From contig NW_006921533.1 of NCBI RefSeq assembly GCF_000340215.1, positions 869,519 through 933,518 on the forward strand: DNA of 64,000 nucleotides. The letters run 5' to 3'. The DNA comes from Pseudocercospora fijiensis CIRAD86 (Eukaryota; Ascomycota; Dothideomycetes; Mycosphaerellales; Mycosphaerellaceae). The stretch's first letter is position 1, and each line of letters opens with the position of its first letter. The position numbers and the translations under genes were made by a program. The notes under the pieces were generated by a model that saw only the letters and a list, made by a program, of their open reading frames with translations, was not told where the DNA came from and made no database searches. Below are positions 46,285-57,640 of the stretch, one piece after another.

Positions 46285-46979
46285 TTACAGCATGCCAACA
46301 ACAGCCAGACCGATGGCACCAATGGCACCGGCAGCGATGAGTGGAGCAGAGGTTGGTGCGGCGAAAGCAGACGAAGTGCCAGTGGCAGACTGGGCTGCGC
46401 TCGAAGCGGCGTTGGTGGCGGATGAGTGAGCGGCACTGGCAGTTGCAGAGAGCGTCGCGGCGACGTTGCTTTGGCTGGCGATGGCCTGGGTGATGGAGGA
46501 GCGGAGGCCAGAAAGCGAGCTGGCGGCAGCACCCGTGGCGGTGGAAAGCTCGGAGTTGGCTGGAAATGTCAGCAAAGTTGCGTGCTGTGACATGCTATGC
46601 GCATGAATACTCACCAGCCGCGAGAGCCGCAGAGGCAGAGCTCTGAGCAGCGTAGACGCTGGTCAATGCAGCATTGATGATGCTAGACTCCTTGGCCTGG
46701 AATGATCGTTAGCTAAAGTCGCGTCGCGCAGTTTGACCGATTCGTCGTCAATGTACGCACCATAGCGGAGGTGGCGGCAGCGTAGGCAGCAGAGTTGTAG
46801 GAAGCGAGCTGCTCTGGAGACATGCTGGCGTTGCTTGTAGCAGCAGCGGCAGCAGACACGACCGCTGCGCTGATGGACGCGACCTGGGCTGAGACAGATG
46901 CGAGAATGGCATCGACAGAGGAGCTCTGAGCGTAAGCCATGGCGGCCAGGCCGGAGACGATGATCGCGGACGACTTCAT
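46285..46979 (-). CDS. Ser/Ala-rich GPI-type cell-surface protein
   Basis: There are three exons: 46979-46761, 46696-46615 and 46559-46285. Introns are 64 and 55 nt; the protein is 191 aa. A signal peptide (MKSSAIIVSGLAAMAYAQ) leads a body made almost wholly of Ala, Ser, Thr and Asn with helical spacing and no Cys. The end is a hydrophobic stretch (SAPLIAAGAIGAIGLAVVGML) typical of a GPI-attachment signal. It is likely a small wall or membrane mannoprotein with heavy O-glycosylation. No enzymatic motif is seen. Repetitive composition prevents a family assignment. Confidence 0.8.
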
Positions 46980-47622
46980 GTTGATTAGTGGTATTAGAGA
47001 GTTGGTATAGAGGCCGTTGGTATCGAGATAGGCGGATAGCGATGCGATATCGATGCGACAATGGCTGTGTGGTAACGACCGACTGGAATGTTGATGAAGG
47101 GCGCAAAAGAGAGGACAAGGGGAAGAGAGCGGATACGGGACTGTATAAAACCCTTGGGCCAGCACGCGCACTGTCACGCAGTAGTGCGCGCACCTGGCAC
47201 GCGTATTGCGATTCGAGGCTGAAAATGCAAAGCGGTCACTACAGCTCGAACAGGTATCGCTCGTGCACGAAGGGCTGCCCCAGCGTGAGATTTGATTGGT
47301 CTGTACCTGAAATATGCATTTGTCTCGCAACGTTTATTATTGCTCGCGCCGGACCTTGCAGCTTGCCGTTGCAGAAGCTCATTTCCGTGTGGGGCGTGCA
47401 AGGAGCGGCCTGCTTGGTACCCATTTCGGGTATACACACCGATCACCTGACAATTGCGAGACATGATATTAAAGGGCGGCCGGCGCATCTCGCAGAGAGA
47501 CTGAGACTGAGAATCCCGTCCTTGTTTCGACGCGGCTTGTGCTAGAATGTTCCACTTCACTGATGCTGCTCCAGTGAGTGGCAGGATTAAATTCTTTTGG
47601 GACAAGTGGCCATGAGGTGGTG
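46980..47622. other. Intergenic region upstream of the GPI-type protein
   Basis: This 643-bp region lies between the GPI-type gene start and the 3' end of the nuclease gene. A GTATAAAAC TATA-like site lies at about 47141-47149 on the plus strand. No frame is convincing. Confidence 0.45.
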
Positions 47623-49802
47623 TCAAGTCAGATCAATGACAGTACTTGGGCAGACCTTTGGTCGCAAACTCGGAGCAGGTGACGGAGGAAGAACATGGCT
47701 TGCTGTAGCAGCAAATGTGGCCAGTCGCAATTCTCGCAATGTGGACGCAGGAATCGTCTCGCCGGGCGCAAGGTCGAAAGGTCTTGCTATCTTCGGTTGA
47801 GGTACTAAAGTCGAAGCCTCTTTCGCTTCCAAGACAGAATCGAGCTCTCGCTTAGATGGTGTCTTGGATTGTTTAGCTGGCATCGTTCCAGACATACTGG
47901 ATGCGGCGTGCTTGATTCGCTTTCTGGGCGCGTCATCTCGGTGCTGGGATTGCTTGCGAGCTTTGGGCTTTGCTGCTGAGGATTCTTGGACTTGCGACTG
48001 GGACGACAATGGCTTTCTGGGCTTTAGTGGCCTGAACTTGGGTCCAGGTCTTGTGGGTGAGGGCCGTGTCGAGGCAGAGGCTGTGCCTTGCTGCGAAGAT
48101 TGTGAGAGGAGTGGATTCGACGTCAACAGAAGACCAGCTCCATCTTTCGCCGTCTCGTCTTCGCTCTCGGAGTCATCTTCTAAATTGATCACTCTGCGTG
48201 CTTGACTCTGCGATTGACCAGGCGATCGATACTCCGGTAGCTCGACGCGTTTGAATTGAGGCGGCGATGCGCTTGGTACAGCCTCTGGCTTCTTGCGGTT
48301 TCGGGATGATTTGGCATCCCCAGATATCTTCTTACTTCTCTTCGCAGGCTTTGGAGAGGAGTCATGGGCGGCACCGCCCTGAGTGCCCGCGACATCGTCC
48401 TCTTCGACCGCGGACGCTTTGCGCTTTTTCGTTGCACGTTCTGGCTTATCCAGCGCGCCCTCTGGAAGTCCATACTGCAGCAAGCACAGCAGGAAATCTT
48501 CACAATCGATTCGGCCCATGGGGTCGTATGGCGTACCATCTTTGCCAGCAAATTTTGTCCAATCCTCCTCTGGTGGCTGCGTAGAGAGGTCGATCTGGAC
48601 CAATGATTGCGGGTTGTACCAGAAGTTTACCGTTGACTTAGGCGCTTCGACTTGTCCTTGTTTATTCTTCCTCGAACCTCCTCGCTTGAGCTGAATGCCA
48701 TATTCAAGGTTCGCCTGCTTTCGCTGTGGTGTGACGTCTCTAAGGACACGGGCAAGAAAGAGCGGAGCAATGTGCTTCAGGTAGTCGAGGGTACTGAAGT
48801 TGTATCTATCGCGAAGTTCACATCGCAGGCGTTGCTCGTTAATCGGCTGATCCCATCCACCTCGCCGGTGAAGCTTAGGTAGGTCCCAGCATCCTGCATC
48901 GGGTGTGACATTGGGCTGGCGGTAGTTTTTGACTGCTTTCCAATTTGGAAAGTCATAGGGTATTTCTAGTGAGATGTTGCAGGCGCGTAGCACTAGCGAG
49001 AGCTCATGCCTCCAGCCTGACAGCTCCCCTTCCGTGCAGTGCACCAATTTTCTAGCAAGTCCATGTCGAGTCTGTGCAATTCTCTTGGCGGACATTGGAC
49101 CGCATCCTCGCAGACCAGTAAGATTGTAGTCTCCACCAGCAAGTACTGCGAAAAGAACGAGGCTGTCGGCATCCAAGTCGAGGTTTGGAAGGATGGTCGA
49201 TGCTTCGTAGATGCTGACTTGGCCCAAACAGCCGTTTCCGGGCTTCCTATGCTGCTTGATGAGAGTTGTACAACCAAACATGAATGAGTCGCAATCGTCA
49301 CTCCACACAGCATCGACAACGCCTAGTCGTTGCAGCTTGGCACATTCGGCCTCAGCTTCTCCAGGGGCTCGATGGTAAGGGACGTGCAATACATCAAACA
49401 TTTTGTGCAGTGATTTGACGGTCTCATTGTCAACTTTGCCGCCGCCAGGACCGCGCTTCCCCTGTCGCTCTTTCCAAGGCTTGCTCATGCCATCCCAGAC
49501 GAAGAGCAGTTGAATATTGAGCTTGTGAGCTCGCAGGATTCGCCATAGGATGGTCTTCTCCATAGGGTTGGCCGCTGGTTCTCCATTCCGGATATTGGCG
49601 ACTTGTTCGTCATTCAGATTTCTGAAGCGCCAGCAGGCCTCGTCTACTGCGATGCGAAGAGGCCGGTGGTGTTTTTTGAAATGCGCAGCGGCATAGTCGG
49701 CAAGCTCTGTGACTTCACCGTGGCCAAGCACCTGCCACAGCCTATTGCAGTGTTAGTTACATTCCGATGGTTTGGTAAGTATTTTTACCCATTGATGCCC
49801 AT
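47623..49802 (-). CDS. XPG/Rad2-family nuclease of GEN1/Yen1 type (Holliday-junction resolvase)
   Basis: There are two exons, 49802-49789 (only 14 nt) and 49741-47623, with a 45-nt intron. Splicing creates the obligatory free N-terminus MGINGLWQVLG; 710 aa in total. The XPG-N domain (about 1-95) has IAVDEACW and FVWDG. The XPG-I domain (about 115-170) has APGEAEAECAKL and the VWSDDCDSFMFG acidic cluster. The helix-hairpin region has LAGGDYNLTGLRGCGP. Together these supply the seven acidic metal ligands of the FEN1/XPG fold. A chromodomain-like region, as in GEN1/Yen1, may follow at about 340-460. The C-terminal 250 residues are disordered, basic and Ser-rich. They contain VINLEDDSE and the terminal VIDLT, both SUMO-interaction-like motifs. 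GEN1 rather than Rad2 or Exo1 is favoured by the domain spacing. Confidence 0.88.
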
Positions 49803-50459
49803 TGCGATGGCAATGCCGATGGCGATGGTCGTTGCAGTGACAAGTCATGAGCGCCTGATCTTTCAGGAGTTGCCCAAGTTCGCGTCGCGTCGCGTCCATT
49901 TTTGACAAGGAAGTCGTGAAACTTTGAAAGGCGTTTGACTTTGCCGGGCCGTGCGCTCCGACGAGAGACCAGCCAGGAATGTCGATTGGAGTAATAAGGC
50001 CGACATCGACATCGCAGGATTCGCAGCTCTATCGTGCATCAAAAGTGGCATGCCGCATGCGATTCGAGCGGTAAGGACGGCGGCGACATCGCTCTGCTTC
50101 AACAGCACAGCACAGCACAGCACAGCACAGCACAGCATTACTCATCAGCATCATGATCACAGCAGCACGCAGGTCGAGTCTAGGCCGGGACAAGACAAGG
50201 CTACCTTACAGCAGCGATGCCAGATGTGATGTTGATGGAAAATGCCACATTTTAGCGTGTCTCCACGTCACCGACGACGACCGCGTGCCTCGGCCACTGT
50301 GCCGTGATGCCGACCTCCCACCTATCGCGACCATTACAGCATTACTCAGCCCATCCCATCTAAAGCGCGAGAGCTGCCCGGCATGTTTGCAGCTTCGATT
50401 GCAGAGATGGCCCTAGAGACAGACGCAGATCTCTGTTCGCTTAAGTGTACCCTTACAAC
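49803..50459. other. Divergent promoter region between the nuclease and MFS genes
   Basis: This 657-bp intergenic region contains a (CAGCA)n microsatellite at about 50102-50138. No gene is seen. Confidence 0.55.
50102..50138. repeat. (CAGCA)n microsatellite, about 7 copies
   Basis: This is a perfect pentanucleotide run in the divergent promoter between the nuclease and MFS genes. It is likely polymorphic in length. Confidence 0.95.
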
Positions 50460-52503
50460 ATGCACTCCGGCCTGTCCCTAGACAGCTCTGTGGCGAGATC
50501 TGACAAAGTCATGGACGAAGAGAAACAGGACCATCCGACCTCTGGAGAAGACAATTCCACCAGCCCGGAGGACACTGCGGACCTTGAGACGAATGAGCCT
50601 GTACAAGGCACTCAGGGCACCCAAGAAAACTCAAACAATCTCTCCAGGATACTATCAAGAGTATCAAGAGCATCGCGGCATGCTCATCGCGGACATCCAG
50701 AGTTCCAGGTCGAATTCGACGAAAATGACAGAGAAAACCCCAGATATTTCAGCACACCATACAAATCTCTAATCACCCTTCAGCTGGGCTTCCTTGCTCT
50801 TGTCGGTTCCATCGCAAGCTCCATCATTTCTCCAGCTGAACTCGTAATTTCTCAATACATCGGTGTCAGCGAAGAGGTGACGGTGTTGGTCGTTGCCCTC
50901 TATGTTCTAGGCTTTGCCTTCGGCCCTATGATGTGGGCTCCTATCTCAGAGGTGAGACTTCAGAAATAAACGGTGCTGCGAAGGTATATCACATCTCTGA
51001 TGCTATTGCTGTAGGTATATGGTCGTAAATGGAGTATTTTACCAGCCGTTTTCATCCAAGGCCTCTTCAGTATCGGTACTGCAACCAGTACGAATGCCGC
51101 GAGTGTCTTCATCACCAGATTCTTTGGAGGTCTCTTCGGGTCGGCGCCTATCAGCAACGTCGGTGCTGCGCTTGGAGATATGTACGAACCTCGAGCTCGA
51201 GGCATCGCTGTGACATTCTACGCAGTAATGGTGGTCGGCGGTCCATGTCTTGGGCCAGTGATTGGCGCTGCCTTGACCGTCAATCCTAATCTTGGCTGGA
51301 GATGTGAGTTTCAAAATCACTTTGCTTAGCCTTTGCTGACCAATTTCATCGATGTTAGGGACCGAATATATTGCAGCAATCTTTGCCTTCTTTATGGTGG
51401 CATTGACCTTCTTCACATTGCCCGAGCTGTACAGTCCTGTTTTACTGAAAAGGAAGGCTCGACGTGTGCGCAAAGAGACGGGAGACGACCGCTTCTGGCA
51501 TCCTCACGAGTCAGAGAAGATGAAGCCTTCCAACATTCTCACCAAGTACTTCTCTCGACCCATACGAATGCTGGTAACTGAACCAATGGTCACGTGTAAG
51601 TATAAAGAGGCAACAATCCATTCGCCCACCACTGACTCGAGTATCAGGTATCGCTGCATATGCTTCTTTCGTATACGGCATTCTTTACATGACGCTGGAA
51701 GTCTTCCCCATCGTGTTTCGCGAGGAGAGGGGTTACAGTACCGTCGTCTCGACGCTGCCTTTTCTCGCCCTGTTCGTAGGTGTTCTGTGCGCTGTTGGAA
51801 TCAACTTGGCCAATCAATCTTTTTATGCAAAGGCCATGGCGAAGAACAACGGTAATGCAGCGCCAGAAGCCCGGCTACCCCCGATATTCATTGGCGGCTT
51901 TCTTTTCACGACCGGGCTGTTCTGGTTCGGCTGGACAGCAGACCCAAAGTGAGTGAATTCCGACTGTGAGCTGACACAATCATACTGCACTGATGGCGAT
52001 GTGTGCGGCGAAACTACGATGAACGAGCAGGCCCGTCATTTGCTGACAAGTGTCGCGCGTCCAGATACCATTGGTCATTGCCCACAGTCGCAGCTGGTAA
52101 GTCCTTGGGACATCTTCGGCCAATTCGATGATGCTGACGCCTCTGGCTAGCTTTCATCGGAGCAGGCTTCAACACCATCTTTCAGCAATGCATCAACTAT
52201 CTCATAGACGTCTACGGACGATACGCAGCATCTGCAGTTTCGGCGAACACGTTCTTACGATCAATCATCGCTTGTGGCCTCCCTCTAGCCGCTGGACCCA
52301 TGTTCAGAAACATGGGCGTAGGCCCTGCAACAAGCGTCCTCGGCGGTATCTCCTGTCTTGGACTTCCTCTGCCGTAAGCTATATCCCTACATCAGAAATC
52401 TTCGAGCTTCTTCTTGAATTGACCAGTCTCCAGATGGCTGTTTATGAAATATGGCCTGAAACTTCGCATGAAGTCCAAATTCGCACCCGTGAAGAAGGGT
52501 TGA
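50460..52503 (+). CDS. MFS drug:H+ antiporter, DHA1 (12-TM) family
   Basis: There are seven exons: 50460-50951, 51015-51303, 51359-51595, 51648-51948, 52065-52096, 52151-52373 and 52434-52503. Introns are 63, 55, 52, 116, 54 and 60 nt; the frame is kept throughout, giving 547 aa. The first ATG follows an in-frame but ATG-less stretch; a later Met (MDEEKQ) is an alternative start. The acidic/polar N-tail (~95 residues) precedes TM1. DHA1 motifs are AFGPMMWAPISEVYGRKW (loop 2-3), GDMYEPRARG, the GP(C)LGPVIGA antiporter motif of TM5, and FQQCINYLIDVYG in TM10-11. Such transporters export fungicides, toxins or metabolites across the plasma membrane; the substrate is unknown. Confidence 0.88.
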
Positions 52504-53350
52504 AGAGCCACCATCCCTGGTGTTTTCGATCGAAGAAAATTCTGGTGAGTGTCATGCACTTACCAGCGTCAATGTGCACTGCAAGGTTCACGCATGACTC
52601 TTAAGACGCGTCGAGAAGGATTACATGTCGTCCGTTCATCGACAATGGACATCTGATCAGCAGGGAATGGTCGGGCGCAGACTGAGCAGTGACGAATCCG
52701 CCGACATCGCTCGTGATTCTATCGGTGTCTATCCGGGGTTTCGTCAGACACTTCACCCCGCTGTTCGCGAGGATTTTTTTTGGTCCTGGAGGACGTCGGG
52801 TTGAAGCTTCGGCCGCTCTTATATATCAGATATGCTTGGGAAATTGGATAGCGACGGGAAGTTGGCGTTGATTGCTACTTCGATGCCATTGTCCTCGAGA
52901 ATACTGAAATATAGCCATTGTGTAGCGTCTTGGCAAAGATCAGATGACTGATTCACAACTGCTTCCTTCCTTCCTTCCTTCCTTCCACGCATCATCACGC
53001 ACTGTATGCCACCTTCCGAACGTGATTGTTTCTGTTCTCAATCGTTCTTGCATTATCATTTTGTATCCTCGGGTTGTATTGCCACGTGTAGACTACATGT
53101 AGTGTATCTGGTTAGCGATCCATGCGAAGGGCACAACAACTTTAGCCGCCATCGTCTCGACACGCTTCAACGAAGCTGCACACCGGTTCGATGTCAGCGA
53201 ATTGAGCCGCTCGAAGCGAGGCGAAGGATCTCGACACCACCGTCCTTGGCGAGACTAATTTTACACCCAGGGAGCAGCTATACCAGACACGGAGGCGGCA
53301 GGCATATAAGCTCGAAAGTATATATCGTCTACACCCTCTGTCACAGAGAA
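52504..53350. other. Intergenic, end of gene block 4
   Basis: This is 847 bp of normal composition with a (CTTC)n microsatellite at about 52962-52986. No gene is seen. RIP-type composition begins within the next 100 bases. Confidence 0.5.
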
Positions 53351-56300
53351 ATCTGCGGTTGACCACGCTAAAAGCGGAGTTGACCAACGTCCGTATAGCC
53401 GAGTCTGTGCGTGACCGTGCATATGGTCAGCCGCAAATTAGCGCCTACGCATCTACTTTCCTACCAATCGACTAATTCTTTCCCTTCCCTTTCCTTCTAC
53501 TATACGAATGCCCGCTTCTTAGACTATACAGATTACGAGCACCGAACAAAACTACTATCTAAAGTACCGACTAAAGCTATAGAGACTCTATTAACCTTTC
53601 TTCCCTATATATAGGAAGATTATAAACATGAATATTCTAATAAGCTCATCTCGTATACCGAGTCTATTAACGAGCGCGTATATATAAGTATATAGATGTA
53701 TATACCCTTTAGCTTACCGAGATATAGGCCTCTAATGTCTTTACGTTAGGAATACTTGCGGAAGAAGATCGCATCGCCTTAGAGGCTGTAGAAGACAAGC
53801 AGCTAGAAAGCAACATTGTAGGCTTAGCTATAGCTAATAGTATGCCTATACTTTCTAATAAGACTTAGCTACTTCCTCGATCCGGGCCTACCCTTATTAT
53901 AAATGCTATATATACCCCGCTTTCTATCAAGCATATCGAACATATTGCTACGATACTAGAATACCTAAGTAGTTATAACTATAGCTATACATATGTCGTT
54001 CTACTTGCGGATTACTATAACTATACCGATCTCATCCTAGAGAACGTTATAAAGATTCCGGCCGTTCTTGAATATAGAGTATATATAGGCGTGTATATTG
54101 TTATATATATGCTAATATATATTAGATACAATATAGGGCAAGGCAGCCCTATTCCCCGAAGGAAACCAAAGCGTCGTACTTTAATAGCGTATCCTGTGTT
54201 CGGGTACGGAAGAATTGTAGCGGTGTTAAGATATGTCAATATGCTTGCTTATATCTCCGGGAGGGCGCTGCGCACTATCGCCTTACGGACGAGTACCTAA
54301 ACTAGAGGGTTAATTCTATACCTCCGCTCGTAAGGATATTCGTACTAAGAGGAGAAGAGACGCAATACCGGGTAGAGAACTCACATGCGTATATATATCC
54401 GTAGTTGGATAGTTTACCGAGTACTAACCTACGGGCATAGGCTTTAGTATGCAGTATAAGCAAGATTCCGGTCGAGAAAAGCCTACGACGATCAACGCGA
54501 AGATTATAGTTTAACGCACGAGGAGGCAGAGACGCCTATAAGTAATTGGTTATATATATAGGCATATCTATAGCTAACTGTATAGACGCTAGCTAGTCAT
54601 TACTAGTACTCACTCGTATATACCAACTACTATACATACCTACGACTATTATGCTTCCGCTAAGTTATTCTAAAAGAAGGGAAATAGTCAATCGATATAC
54701 TTAAGGACTTCTTCTAAAATCCACTAGCAGGTCCGACTAACGTTTATACGGTTGTTAAGCCGACAAAGGTGGTTTATACGATATGCCGTAGGTACGTCTA
54801 GACCTATAGGCATAGATTAGCTAATACCGCGTAGAAGTCGATTACCTATAAGGGCAGGGCAAGCTCGTTACGCAAGAGTGTAAGGTTAAGTTCGATTTCA
54901 TCGTCCCGCGCGATCCTATAAGGACGCCCTATATAATGATCGTATCTCGGGGCAAATATACGTATATACTACCCCCTCCGACGAAAGTCCCTGCTCTTAT
55001 CGAGGAAGAGCTAAAGGAATTGATTAAGAAGTACATTTCGCCGGACCTAATAACGGGTATGTATATAGCTATACCTATAGACTTCCGCTTACGTAGTCCT
55101 TAGCCCGATTCTAGGTCTATCCGATGTTGCAGCAGTTCCTTAATGAAAAAGGGGTACTATCACTTGCTAAGCTCTATATTGCTTTAAACAATACTTCGCG
55201 CTTAACCGCGATAATAGTAAAGCTTAAGCATACGGAGTATAGTTACCTTCGCGATATTAACGTAGTGGAATAGGTATATAAACAGCAGAAACTTAACCCG
55301 AAGACTGTACGTCCTTATCTATAGCTATAGATGCTAATATACGCTAATTTAGTAGCAATATATCCAAGACGTATATATCTCCCCTATAGGCATATAGACA
55401 GTGGTATGCTTTTATAGGGAACAAGCAGAGATCTTTACGTCTCTCTAGTCATTCGACGTCGATATGTCCTACAAACGTATCGCAGGATCTAATATAAACG
55501 AGGTCATCTTTGCGGTTGAGTTAGGTCAGAATGGAAAGCGTATATATAGGCTAACCTATAGCTATATACCTGCTAACAAGATAGTCTTCACCTTAGCTCG
55601 GGTTATCTATAACGAGAAGAATACTGATCGGATATATTATCTCGTATAGAAGCGCCTATTTACGACCTTAGCGGCTGTCGTAGGTATAGGCAGATGTAGG
55701 TAGGCATATATCTACGGGGATACGGACGGGTAGCACTGTATCGCAGTCGATCAGCTCGGGTGCCAATATGCTAGTATCTATGCCCTAGCCTATGCCCGTA
55801 CCTATACTAACCTGTAGGCCTTAGTCTCTACCTGTACGAAATCGACCCCCTCTATACGGCGGAGTATCACCTACAGTATATACTTATGCTCTGTTGTATA
55901 CACTTCATTAGGAACGTAGACAAGGTTATAAGCAAATAGCGTAGTAGGGTTACTACAAAAGAGCGAGAAGATATACTATCCCTTATCGACGCTCCGAGCA
56001 GGTAGGAGTACTATACGATTATCGGCATCCTCTAACGTACGTCTATATATATAGCTATAGACATTCGCTAATATGTATAGGGTCCCGGAACAAAGATCTC
56101 CGTAACTAGGCGACGAACAAGAAAAACGATGTTATTGCAGCCGCGCTCAACCCCGAGTGTACGCTTATAAACAAGGACATATATAGAAGTAGACGGGCGG
56201 ATACAAATGCTAACGAACAGACGGGATATAAGTTATACTCATTCGGAACCGACCTACCTTTGATAATAGGTATTTCCAGAGCTGCGACTATAGATATGCG

Positions 56301-57010
56301 CGATGTCGATCAGTTCTAGGGTTAGACCGACTACCGCGTAAAGCATACGTTAGTAAATGTCTCTATCTAGTCTAGATACGAGAGGGCACTATAGAAGCAA
56401 GGTAAAAGCTACCTATTAGCAGATTTATGCCCGTACTAATAGCCGTAGTTGTAAAGAAGACTAGATATAAACAGGAAAAGGCTATAAGGCTAGCGTACTA
56501 AGAGCAGGCCTCTAGCAATCTCTATAAGCATAGGAGTAATAGTAAGGATGAGCGTACTACTAGGGTTAATAATGCGTATCGCGCCGCTAGAGTATAGGTT
56601 GGAACAATTCCTACCCGGAGGACCCTCCTAGAATAGGAAACACGTTTACAATCACGGGATATCGAGCCTAGCCTACCGCTATATCTACGACCGTCACAAC
56701 GCCTAACCGGAAGTCCAAGCCCTACGCCCGCCCTACGACCGTTACAACGCCTAAGCCTACCACCCGGGATTCGCCTATATATAATCCCTATCCGGGATCC
56801 TAAACTAGAGGTTACTAGCCGGCGACGAAAGCGAGCGAGTACGGAAAGTATGCCTCTACCTTTACGCGTTCCTACGCCTAGAGAAAGGGGAAACTAGAGA
56901 TTAGTTACTAACACCGCTACATTAGGACCTAGCCGCATTGGAACGCCTATAGATACGCCTATAGATATGTCTCGAGACGGGATTCAACTTCAAGATTAAA
57001 CCCGAATTGT
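53351..57010 (+). mobile_element. RIP-damaged element with MULE-like transposase region and several ultra-short candidate introns
   Basis: TG/CA are sparse but less completely removed than in element A. A readable plus-strand stretch near 55450-55800 has FDVDMSYKRI, NEVIFA and an FTLARV(I)Y...YYLVQKR pattern. This recalls the transposase region of fungal Mutator-like elements; the match is by eye and tentative. Segments at 54079-54125, 54549-54585, 55057-55096 and 56037-56080 look like 37-47-nt introns. Two direct copies of GTTGACCA (53358-53365, 53379-53386) lie near the left composition boundary. I could not find matching terminal repeats, so the limits are approximate. Confidence 0.4.
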
Positions 57011-57035
57011 CCCTAGCTATAACTAGCCGATAATT

Positions 57036-57300
57036 GGACAGCCAATACAGCTACTAACAATGCCGCTAATATAGCTACTAATAGGACAGCTAATGCAGCT
57101 ACCGATAGGACAGCTAATGCAGCTACCGATAGGACAGCCAATGCAGCCACCGATAGGACAGCTAATACAGCCACCGATAGGACAGCTAATGTAGCTACCG
57201 ATAGGATAGCCAATGTAGCCACCGATAGGACAGCCAATGCAGCTACCGATAGGACAGCCAATACAGCCACCGATAGGACAGCCAATGCAGCCCCTAATAG
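57036..57300. repeat. 24-bp minisatellite, about 11 copies
   Basis: The unit GGACAGCTAATGCAGCTACCGATA repeats with exact period 24 and reads in one plus frame as the 8-residue repeat A-T-D-R-T-A-N-A. Variants among copies are almost all CA/TA or TG/TA alternatives, as RIP would produce. Many CA/TG are retained, unlike the flanks. Confidence 0.92.
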
Positions 57301-57640
57301 CTATACCAATGGCCGCGACAATGCCTTCCTTAATGCCTCCGGTTATACAACCTACCTCAATATATCCGCCAATACTAGTAGAGATCGCTAGTTTATAGGC
57401 GGAGTATCTACGGGCGTAGCTACGGGTATACGACGAGATAGCTCGCCAGTCAAGAGAGGGTCGGAGATAGCTATATATATAGGTTGTATTAACATCTTTT
57501 TGGCATATATCACGTATATAGACATAGTCGAGTACATATATATAGGCATAACTCGAGGGAGAGCCTCATCGTGAGCGTATAGGTATATTCAAAGGGTAGA
57601 TAAACTAGGCTAAAATTACCCTAATATTGAAATAATATTA
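57301..57640. other. RIP-affected spacer
   Basis: This short degraded stretch lies between the minisatellite and the ~505-bp tandem repeat. No gene is seen. Confidence 0.5.

Noticed and set aside
47174..47626. A 150-codon minus-strand frame between the GPI-type and nuclease genes
   Set aside because: Overlaps the expected 3' and promoter regions and has no protein-like pattern.
50460..52503. MFS gene as a pseudogene because the frame is interrupted often
   Set aside because: Six introns with good splice sites restore a complete 547-aa transporter with all family motifs.
57013..57285. A 90-codon Val/Ala/Leu-rich minus-strand frame
   Set aside because: It only reflects the 24-bp minisatellite, whose length is a multiple of three and so keeps several frames open.
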